A stretch of 64,000 nt of DNA from Gloeobacter morelensis MG652769 (GTDB taxonomy: Bacteria > Cyanobacteriota > Cyanobacteriia > Gloeobacterales > Gloeobacteraceae), in assembly GCF_021018745.1 (NCBI RefSeq), contig NZ_CP063845.1:3906001-3970000 (forward strand), read 5' to 3'. This document shows, piece by piece, positions 57,582 through 64,000 of this stretch. The position numbers were made by a program, and so were the translations under genes. How positions within the stretch are numbered: the stretch's first letter is position 1; every line of letters begins with the position of its first letter. The notes under the pieces are model-generated. The model saw only the letters and a program-made list of their open reading frames with translations, ran no database searches and had not been told where the DNA came from.

Positions 57582-58537
57582 AACAGGCGCTCCAGCTGCT
57601 CCACGCCGTACTTGGTGTAGGTAAAAGCTTGGGGATTGTTGCACGAGCCGCGCAGCTGTCGCGTCCGCTCGGGATCGGCGACCAGTTGCGCCCGGTAGCG
57701 GCCTGTGCCGCCATTTGGCCGTCGGTAAGCAAGCTCGATGCAGTATCGGCTGCGCTCCGGATTGCCCTCGATCCTTTCGCAGTGCACCTCGTTGTCAAGC
57801 CAATTCCAGCCGTGCAGCAGCAGCAGTTCCCGCTCCAGCACCTGGGCGACGCCAGGCAGGATACCCCAGCCCCGATAGACAGCCTTGAGATCCCCGATAT
57901 CGCCGCTGCGGGTCAGGATGGACGCCAAGGCGCGGCGATCGAGGTTGCCGTAGTAGCGCCCGCTCGGAAAATCGATGAGGGTCGGTGCAAAGCGGTGTCC
58001 GCCAAAATGGGTCGTCTGCCAGAGGCGCACATTGCGAAGCCCCAGCTCGCTCACCAGGGCCTGCGCCTCGCGAAAAAAAGGATAGCCGTACCGGGCGCAG
58101 CACTTGTCGTGGCTGCCGTGGGTGCACACTAGCAGATCGCGGGGACCGGCGGTGGTCCTCTCGCAGTCGCCGGGCGGTCGGCTTAGATATTCGCGCACCA
58201 GGGGCGCGACATCCTCAGCTTCCCGCAGCAGACATTCCCGCCGGTCGTAGCCTGTCGCCGGGCCTTTGGGCAGGTGCAGCAGGATCACCCGCGTCCGGCC
58301 CAGCTGCTGAAGTGCGCCGTTGTAGATGAGCAAAGGCCGCACAGCCACCAGCCGGGCGCGCCGACCTTCCTCGACGGCCGCTCGCCAGTTGGCCGGTACC
58401 GAGCGGGAGGCAAAGGCATCTTCCGTCCAGGGTGGAGCAAATTCGCTCAGCACATAAATCTGGTGGACCGATGCGGTACCGATCGGATCTTCTTGGGCCG
58501 CGCGCGCCTGTGCGGCGCAAAAAAAGTCGGTCGTCAT
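57578..58537 (-). CDS. Sucrase/ferredoxin-like [2Fe-2S] protein
   Basis: A 319-residue soluble protein of the Suc_Fer-like (thioredoxin-like ferredoxin) family. Conserved Cys/His segments are DLLVCTHGSHDKCCARYGYP and TTHFGGHRFAPTLIDFP, which bind the cluster; an N-terminal domain (HQIYVLSEFAPPWTEDAF) precedes them. In cyanobacteria these genes are often next to siderophore receptor genes, and a ferric-siderophore reductase role is plausible but inferred. It sits 5 bases after the TonB receptor and overlaps the PPTase start by 4 bases, so all three form one operon. Confidence 0.88.
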   Translation of the reverse strand: MTTDFFCAAQARAAQEDPIGTASVHQIYVLSEFAPPWTEDAFASRSVPANWRAAVEEGRRARLVAVRPLLIYNGALQQLGRTRVILLHLPKGPATGYDRRECLLREAEDVAPLVREYLSRPPGDCERTTAGPRDLLVCTHGSHDKCCARYGYPFFREAQALVSELGLRNVRLWQTTHFGGHRFAPTLIDFPSGRYYGNLDRRALASILTRSGDIGDLKAVYRGWGILPGVAQVLERELLLLHGWNWLDNEVHCERIEGNPERSRYCIELAYRRPNGGTGRYRAQLVADPERTRQLRGSCNNPQAFTYTKYGVEQLERLL

Positions 58538-58542
58538 GTCTG

Positions 58543-60738
58543 CTACCAGTTTTGGGTGTAGCCGACGCTGAAGGTGATGCCCCGGCCGGCGATATTAAAC
58601 GGTTCGCTGGAAGGAAAACCGGCCAGTTGCTGTGAATTGACCGGGAAGTACAGGCTGTTGAGCAAATTCTCGGCCCCGAAGCGCAGCGTGCCCGCGCCCA
58701 GCTGCACGCTGCCAATGTAATCGAGGGTGAAATAGCTGGTGATCTTCGTCGGATCAATTCCCTCGACGAACGCCCGATCGCGGCTGCCGACGTAGAGCCC
58801 CTGCAGGCGGTTGCGCCAGCCCGGGGTCGGCTGCAGCTCCAGGTAGCCGCTGATTTTGATGGGCTGAATTTCCAGGCTGCTGAGGGCCTGGTAGTTGCCG
58901 TCGCCGTCCGGGTCGTTTTCGCCCTCGCTGTAGCTGAAGGTGCCGCCGAAGCGCCACCCCCCGCCCGGCTGCACATCCAGGGTGCCTTCCAAACCATAAA
59001 TATTCTGCGGGGCGCGTTCGATGACGAAGGCGTCGCCGGTGCGCCGAAAGGCGATACCCAAAGCGGAGGTGGTGTAGAAGCCGGAGAAGGTAGCCTGCAG
59101 TGAGGACCAGCGCCCCCGCAGGCCGATTTCGTAATTGTCGACTTTTTGCGGTTCACTCACCTGCAGCGAATCGGTGATACTGACAAATCCCGTCGGCGGA
59201 AAACGCAGAATGCGGGCAAATTCGGGCACCGAAAAGCCCTGGGCAAAATCGGCGAACAGATTCAGCTGGGGGATAATATCGACGACCGTGCCGACGTTAA
59301 AGACCGTGGCGCTGAAGTTGCGGTTGCCCCCCTCAATGGGCTGGCCCAGGATGGTGCGATAATCGCCGAGGCTCAAATCGATGTTTTCGTAGCGCACGCC
59401 GCCGTTGAGCGACCAACCGCCGCTGATGTTCGCCTTCAGCTGGCCGAACAGACCCAGGCTGCTCAACGCGTAGGAGGGAACCAGCGTCAACTCGGCTATT
59501 TTCAGAAAATCTCGGCCACCGCTGGCACTGAAGGCGAGCGGATCGAAAAAAATGGCGGTCTGGGCGGTCTGCTCGTTGACGTAATCCACCCCCCAAAGCA
59601 AACTGGCTGCCCCGAACAGCGGCGTGTCGATCTGTACGCGCGTGCCGTACTTTCTGGAATTGAGCCGCGACTGCGGCACACTGGTGAAGCTTGGCGACGG
59701 GGCCGAGGGCACCGTCGTGTAGAGATTGTCCCGAAAATAACCCAACACCTGGACGCGGCTGCCCAGCACATTCTGGTGTGTGTAGTTGAGACTGATGAGG
59801 GTGTTGCGATCCGAGGGGGTGTCCCCGACGTTGAGCCTGCCTACTTGCAGGGCGCGGGCTTTTTGAATGCCGGGAGTCTCACTGACGCTCGGGTCGGTGA
59901 TAAAACCCGTATAGGAACGCGCGTCGTAATAATTGAACGTCAACTGCAGGCGCTGTTGCTCGTCCAAATCGCCGCCGAATTTGCCGAAAAGATTGACCGT
60001 ATCGGTATCCTGCAGACGCGTGGGGATGCGCTGGCCCTCTGCGTCGTAAAAGCCGGTCGCGCGCGCCAACAACACATCGAGGCTGTAATCGAGCTGCCCC
60101 GGTTTGGCCGCCGCCGACAATCCGAGGCTGCCGCCAAAGCCCCCGGCAAAGTTGGTGAGGGAGTTGTTGGCGATGCCCGTGGCCTGAAACCGCTCCTCCT
60201 GCTTACCTGGTGAGCGCGTGATGATGTTGATGATGCCGCCGGTCGCTTCGGCGCCGTAGATGGCGCTCGGGCCGCGGACCACCTCGATGCGCTCGATGGC
60301 GGACGGATCGATTGTCCGTAGATCCCGCTGGAAGTTGAGGTTGACCGACATCGGCACCCCGTCGATGAGCACCGTGCTGCGCCGTCCGCGCAGCGACTGC
60401 CCGGTGAGCGAATCGGTCTGCGTCGGCGGACCGAGGCCGGGTACCAGCTTGCCCAATATCTCTCCGAGATCCCGCGTGAGGATGGTCTGCTGCTCGATCT
60501 GTGCGCGGTCGATGACGGTGACCGAGCGTGACAGATCCGACAACGCTTCCGGTCTGCGCGTTGCCGTCACAACCACTTCATCGAGCGGCTCCTCCGGCCC
60601 GGCAACGGGCTGTTCGTCCTGCACGACCGGCGGCGCCGCAGGTACCTGGGCAACGGCACCGGCCTCCACTGGCTCTGAAGGGATCCATATACACATTAAC
60701 TCAATCAGAAGCGAGATACAGAGCAATAACTGCTTCAC
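58543..60738 (-). CDS. TonB-dependent outer-membrane receptor 3 (Fur-controlled siderophore receptor)
   Basis: A 731-residue receptor, first gene of the iron operon. Signal peptide (LLLCISLLIELMCIWIPSEP), a Pro-rich linker, TonB-box-like DEVVVTATRRPEALSDLSRS, plug (ILGKLVPGLGPPTQ, AIYGAEATGGIINIITRSPG), and a 22-strand barrel with aromatic end (FSVGYTQNW). Paralogue of receptor 2. Start at GTG 60738 (a TTG at 60819 is the alternative). A Fur-box match and a TTGACA -35 element lie 68-98 bases upstream. It probably takes up the siderophore made by the divergent NRPS. Confidence 0.93.
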   Translation of the reverse strand: MKQLLLCISLLIELMCIWIPSEPVEAGAVAQVPAAPPVVQDEQPVAGPEEPLDEVVVTATRRPEALSDLSRSVTVIDRAQIEQQTILTRDLGEILGKLVPGLGPPTQTDSLTGQSLRGRRSTVLIDGVPMSVNLNFQRDLRTIDPSAIERIEVVRGPSAIYGAEATGGIINIITRSPGKQEERFQATGIANNSLTNFAGGFGGSLGLSAAAKPGQLDYSLDVLLARATGFYDAEGQRIPTRLQDTDTVNLFGKFGGDLDEQQRLQLTFNYYDARSYTGFITDPSVSETPGIQKARALQVGRLNVGDTPSDRNTLISLNYTHQNVLGSRVQVLGYFRDNLYTTVPSAPSPSFTSVPQSRLNSRKYGTRVQIDTPLFGAASLLWGVDYVNEQTAQTAIFFDPLAFSASGGRDFLKIAELTLVPSYALSSLGLFGQLKANISGGWSLNGGVRYENIDLSLGDYRTILGQPIEGGNRNFSATVFNVGTVVDIIPQLNLFADFAQGFSVPEFARILRFPPTGFVSITDSLQVSEPQKVDNYEIGLRGRWSSLQATFSGFYTTSALGIAFRRTGDAFVIERAPQNIYGLEGTLDVQPGGGWRFGGTFSYSEGENDPDGDGNYQALSSLEIQPIKISGYLELQPTPGWRNRLQGLYVGSRDRAFVEGIDPTKITSYFTLDYIGSVQLGAGTLRFGAENLLNSLYFPVNSQQLAGFPSSEPFNIAGRGITFSVGYTQNW

Positions 60739-60805
60739 GGCTTTGTTCCGTCGAGTTGTTGGGATTGGCTCGGGTAAGCTTGCATGCGAGCTCGAAGCAC
60801 TAATT

Positions 60806-60824
60806 AGATTTATTCTCAATAGAT
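60806..60824. promoter_or_regulatory. Fur box over the promoter of the TonB/Suc-Fer/PPTase operon
   Basis: AGATTTATTCTCAATAGAT matches the cyanobacterial iron box AAATAAATTCTCAATAAAT at 15 of 19 positions, including the whole central ATTCTCAATA. It lies 68-86 bases upstream of the receptor start, just downstream of a perfect -35 (TTGACA read on the minus strand, 60835-60830), so bound Fur would cover the -10 region. It is 235 bases upstream of the divergent NRPS gene and might also control it. Confidence 0.75.
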
Positions 60825-60829
60825 TTTCT

Positions 60830-60846
60830 TGTCAAGGCTCTTGACT
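60830..60846. promoter_or_regulatory. Minus-strand -35 element within a short palindrome
   Basis: TTGACA on the minus strand (60835-60830) is part of GTCAAG-GCT-CTTGAC (60831-60845), a perfect inverted repeat whose other half gives TTGACT on the plus strand. The minus half serves the receptor operon; for the plus half no convincing -10 at normal spacing was found. Together with the Fur box it forms the core of the 320-base divergent region 60739-61058, which contains no gene. Confidence 0.5.
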
Positions 60847-61058
60847 TGGTGTACGTTTATACGAAAGAGTAGAGAAAGTTTGCACGGCTTTACGGAATAG
60901 GCTCTATTGTGAAGCCATTTAAGCAATTTTCCTGGCATAGCCATGCCAGGAAAATGTAATGAAGTAAAGTCTCTAAGATTCGGGATCGCGCTATGCAATT
61001 GATGTCATTAGACTGTATTAACTTTGAGCGTTTATTGGGATGAGTGGTGGGATATCGC

Positions 61059-64000
61059 ATGAACAACAATTGGCTGGGAGGCCCAGGAAAGCCCGATCTC
61101 CTCTCGACGTTTGTTGAATCTTTGCATTACAGAGCGCAGCATCAAGCAGAGCAATTGGCTGTTGCATTTCTGCCGGACGGTGAGACAGAGTCCAAACAAC
61201 TCAGTTACGGTGAGTTGGACAGGTTGGCCCGCGGTGTGGCTGCGCACTTGCAGTCACTCGGTTTGACGGGGCAACGGGCTTTGCTGCTGTATCCGCCGGG
61301 ACTGGATTTTCTGGCGGCCTTCGTGGGCTGTCTGTACAGCGGGGTGATTGCGGTACCGCTGGCGCTGCCGCGGCGGCGGCTGGAGCGCCTGCAGCCGCTG
61401 GCGGCGGCGGCCCGGGCGATGGTTGTGCTCACCACCGCGCGCACCCTCAGCGCCGCCGCGGGGTGGGAGGACGGCACCGCGCCGCTGCCTTGGTTGGCGA
61501 CGGACACCCTGTCTAGTGGGGAGGAACGGAGTTGGCAACCGCCGGTCATCGCCCCCGAGTCTGTGGCTTATCTGCAGTACACCTCCGGTTCCACCACGGT
61601 GCCGCGGGGGGTGATGATCACCCACGCCAACCTGCTGCACAACGTTGCCGACACCGTGCGCGCATATCGCGCTTCCGAGCGGGATGTGGCGCTCAGCTGG
61701 CTGCCGCACTTTCATGACATGGGTCTGGTGGGCGGTCTGTTAGAGCCGTTGTACGCGGGTGTTCCTTGCTACTGGATGCCGCCGGCGGCCTTTATCCAGC
61801 GGCCGTTGCGCTGGTTGGAAGCTATCGCCCGCTACCGGGCCACCCACAGCGGCGGTCCCAACTTTGCCTACGAGCTGTGTCTGCGCAAAATCCCCGAGCC
61901 GGAGCGACTGGACCTCGACTTGCGCAGTTGGTGCGTCGCGTACTGCGGAGCGGAGCCGGTGCGCGCGGAGGTATTGGCCCGGTTTGCCGAGGCGTTTGCC
62001 TGCTGCGGCTTTCGCCCGCGGGCCTTCTGCCCGACTTATGGGTTAGCCGAGGCGACGCTGCAGGTGACGAGCGTCGCCAGGACCGCAGTGCCGCGCGTCT
62101 TTTCGGCGCAGCCGGCGCTGTTGGAACAGGGCCGGGCGGTGGAGACATCCGAGCCGGGCGCGAAGGGGCGGTTGCTGGTCAGTTGTGGCCGTCCCGCCGC
62201 CGGTACGCAGGTGTTGATCGTGCATCGGCAACGGTGCACGCGCTGCGCCGAGGCCGAGATCGGCGAGATCTGGATTGCCGGTCCGGCGGTGGCCGGGGGC
62301 TACTGGCAGCAGCCGGAAGCGACGCAGCGCACGTTCGGTGCCTACCTGGCCGATACGGGCGAAGGACCATTTCTGCGCACCGGAGATCTTGGATTTTTGC
62401 ATTTGGGGGAACTTTTTGTGAGCGGCCGATGCAAGGATCTCGTCATCCTCTACGGCCGCAACCTCTACCCGCAGGATATCGAGCGGACCGTCCAGCAGAG
62501 TCATCCGTCGCTGCGGGCCGATGCCGGGGCCGCTTTTGCCGTCGAAATGGAGGGACAGGAGCGGTTGGTAGTCGCGCAGGAACTCGATTTTCGCCAGGCG
62601 GTCGATATCGAGGCGGTGGCCGCAGCCATTCGCCAGGCCGTCTACGCAGAACACGAAGTGCAGGTGCACACGGTGGTGCTGCTCAAAGCGGGCAGCATTC
62701 CCAGAACCTCCAGCGGCAAGATCCGGCGCCAGGCTTGCAGCAGCGATTTTCGAACCGGCAAGTTAGCGGCGGTGGGCAGCAGCACCCTCGAGCCCACCGG
62801 CGAGGCGATCGACCCACCCGGTCTCACCCGTACCGCACTGCTGACGGCGGCGGTCCCCGAGCGGCCGGCGCTATTGGCAGCCTACCTGCGCCAGCTGCTG
62901 GCGCAGCGGTTGCGCATCGAGCCGGCCCGGTTGGATCTGAGCGCTCCGCTCGGTGCCCTGGGGATCGATTCGCTGACGAGCGTTGAGCTCAAAAACCGGA
63001 TTGAAGCGGATCTGGGCATCTCCGTGTCGCTGGAGGATTTTTTGAGCGCCACCGGTGTCCAGGCGCTGACGCAGCGCTGGCTGAATCAACTGGTAGCGCC
63101 GGGAGCCGTCACCAAAGAGACACCGATGCTGTTGGTGCGGCCCGAGCGGTTGCCGCTGTCGTTTGCCCAGGAGCGGCTGTGGTTTCTCGAACAGCTCGAA
63201 CCCGGAAATCCCTTCTACCACATCGCCTTGAGTTGCTGTCTGGAAGGTGCACTGGATGTGCCGGCACTGGAGCGCAGCTTCAATGCGGTGGTCGAGCGCC
63301 ACGAAGGATTGCGGACCACGTTTAGCGTGGCGGACGATCGGCCCATTCAATGCATCGCTCCTTTTGCTTACTTTCAGCTACCCGCATGCAATCTGCAGCA
63401 CCTGGCAGCCGCCGAGCGCGCCGCCGAGGCTGCCAGATTAGCCCGCGCGCTGGCAGTGCAACCGTTTGCACTGGCAGTGGAGCCGCCGGTGCGCGTGCAG
63501 CTGCTGCGCTTGGACGAGCAAGACCACCGCCTGCTGCTGGTCTTCCACCACATCGCCTTCGACGAATGGTCCGCAAGAGTGCTCACCCAAGAACTCACCC
63601 ACCTCTACCGCGCCTTCCACACCGGCACCCCACCCCAACTGCCCGAGCTGAGTGTGCAGTACGCCGATTTCGCCCTCCAGCAACGCCACACCCTCCAAGA
63701 AACCACCCTCCAGACACTGCTCGATTTTTGGCAACAACTCCTGCCCACACCCCTGCCGGTGTTGCAGCTGCCCACCGACCACCCCAGACCACCCGTGCAA
63801 ACTTTCGGCGGCAGGCGACACACCCTGACACTTGAGCCTGCTTTGAGTGCACAACTGCACGCCCTGGCCCGCCGACATCAAGCGACGCTGTTTATGACCC
63901 TGCTGGCCGCTTTCGCCGGGCTGCTCAGCCGCCACAGCGCCCAGCACAGCGTGCTTGTCGGCATTCCAGCGGCCAACCGCGAACACCACCAGCTGCAGCA
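61059..64000 (+). CDS. NRPS starter protein: fatty acyl-AMP ligase, acyl carrier, condensation domain (partial, runs off the right edge)
   Basis: The first 980 residues of a large non-ribosomal peptide synthetase. Residues about 20-580 are a FAAL/adenylating domain (YTSGSTTVPRG at 174-184, then FCPTYGLAEATLQVTS and the C-terminal GSIPRTSSGKIRRQ), which activates a fatty acid as acyl-AMP. A carrier domain follows with Ser638 in LGIDSLTSVE as phosphopantetheine site. From about 690 a condensation domain starts (LSFAQERLWFLEQLEPGNPF), with HHIAFDEW at 830-837 as active site. This is a lipo-initiation module, so the product is a lipopeptide. ATG with a purine-rich GAGTGGTGG upstream. The next domains lie outside the window. 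Confidence 0.94.
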   Translation, partial: MNNNWLGGPGKPDLLSTFVESLHYRAQHQAEQLAVAFLPDGETESKQLSYGELDRLARGVAAHLQSLGLTGQRALLLYPPGLDFLAAFVGCLYSGVIAVPLALPRRRLERLQPLAAAARAMVVLTTARTLSAAAGWEDGTAPLPWLATDTLSSGEERSWQPPVIAPESVAYLQYTSGSTTVPRGVMITHANLLHNVADTVRAYRASERDVALSWLPHFHDMGLVGGLLEPLYAGVPCYWMPPAAFIQRPLRWLEAIARYRATHSGGPNFAYELCLRKIPEPERLDLDLRSWCVAYCGAEPVRAEVLARFAEAFACCGFRPRAFCPTYGLAEATLQVTSVARTAVPRVFSAQPALLEQGRAVETSEPGAKGRLLVSCGRPAAGTQVLIVHRQRCTRCAEAEIGEIWIAGPAVAGGYWQQPEATQRTFGAYLADTGEGPFLRTGDLGFLHLGELFVSGRCKDLVILYGRNLYPQDIERTVQQSHPSLRADAGAAFAVEMEGQERLVVAQELDFRQAVDIEAVAAAIRQAVYAEHEVQVHTVVLLKAGSIPRTSSGKIRRQACSSDFRTGKLAAVGSSTLEPTGEAIDPPGLTRTALLTAAVPERPALLAAYLRQLLAQRLRIEPARLDLSAPLGALGIDSLTSVELKNRIEADLGISVSLEDFLSATGVQALTQRWLNQLVAPGAVTKETPMLLVRPERLPLSFAQERLWFLEQLEPGNPFYHIALSCCLEGALDVPALERSFNAVVERHEGLRTTFSVADDRPIQCIAPFAYFQLPACNLQHLAAAERAAEAARLARALAVQPFALAVEPPVRVQLLRLDEQDHRLLLVFHHIAFDEWSARVLTQELTHLYRAFHTGTPPQLPELSVQYADFALQQRHTLQETTLQTLLDFWQQLLPTPLPVLQLPTDHPRPPVQTFGGRRHTLTLEPALSAQLHALARRHQATLFMTLLAAFAGLLSRHSAQHSVLVGIPAANREHHQLQ

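Noticed and set aside
60841-60863. Plus-strand promoter TTGACT...TATACG for the NRPS gene
   Set aside because: The spacer is only about 11 bases, far from the 16-18 needed.

Overview
The window looks like a chromosomal stretch of a GC-rich, early-branching cyanobacterium, most likely Gloeobacter or a close relative. This is inferred from content, not from a database match. Cyanobacterial markers include a one-helix high-light-inducible protein (Hli), a VKOR-thioredoxin fusion, an McdA/McdB-like carboxysome-positioning pair, the cyanobacterial RarA-methyltransferase fusion, an NB-ARC/pentapeptide/WD40 protein, a sucrase/ferredoxin-like protein and several TonB receptors. Starts are mixed (ATG, GTG, TTG) and genes often overlap by 4 bases.

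Layout. 1-1.7 kb: groES and the start of groEL under a CIRCE operator. 1.8-7.3 kb: a small defence-like block, with a YhaV-type toxin-antitoxin pair, a WYL regulator and a divergent 1081-residue STAND ATPase with 14 WD40 repeats, ending at tRNA-Val. 7.6-11.1 kb: two glycosyltransferases, then mcdA-mcdB on the other strand. 11.2-19.6 kb: exported proteins, with a Tat-exported GH116 glycosidase, a PPC-domain protein and three tandem exported proteins that share one ungapped mature N-terminal motif. 19.7-23.2 kb: a TolC/adaptor efflux operon without its pump, and a metzincin-like protein lacking the catalytic Glu. 23.2-26.4 kb: mnmE, a tyrosine recombinase-like gene with missing catalytic residues, and an SDR epimerase. 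26.4-30 kb: AT-rich gap, a small duplicated-helix protein, a decayed ferredoxin and TonB receptor 1.

30-40 kb: HD protein, tRNA-Glu, Uma2 nuclease, purL-purF, VKOR-Trx, a cupin, the RarA fusion and a redoxin. 40-48.6 kb: PadR regulator with a truncated partner, PP2C, rpsT-acs, PBP1A, a SUI1 factor and a hydroxylase. A 182-bp MITE-like element with target duplication sits exactly at the hydroxylase stop codon. 49-53.8 kb: a division/envelope cluster (pilus/secretion PilP/GspC-like protein, ftsQ, ftsZ, ddl) and pgsA.

53.8-64 kb is the most striking part. It holds two paralogous TonB receptors and a tight operon of TonB receptor, [2Fe-2S] sucrase/ferredoxin-like protein and phosphopantetheinyl transferase. 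A good Fur-box match lies over that operon's promoter. Divergent from it is a large NRPS gene beginning fatty acyl-AMP ligase, acyl carrier, condensation domain and running off the window. Together these read as an iron-regulated lipopeptide siderophore system: the NRPS makes the molecule, the PPTase activates the carrier domains, the receptor imports it and the Fe-S protein may release the iron.
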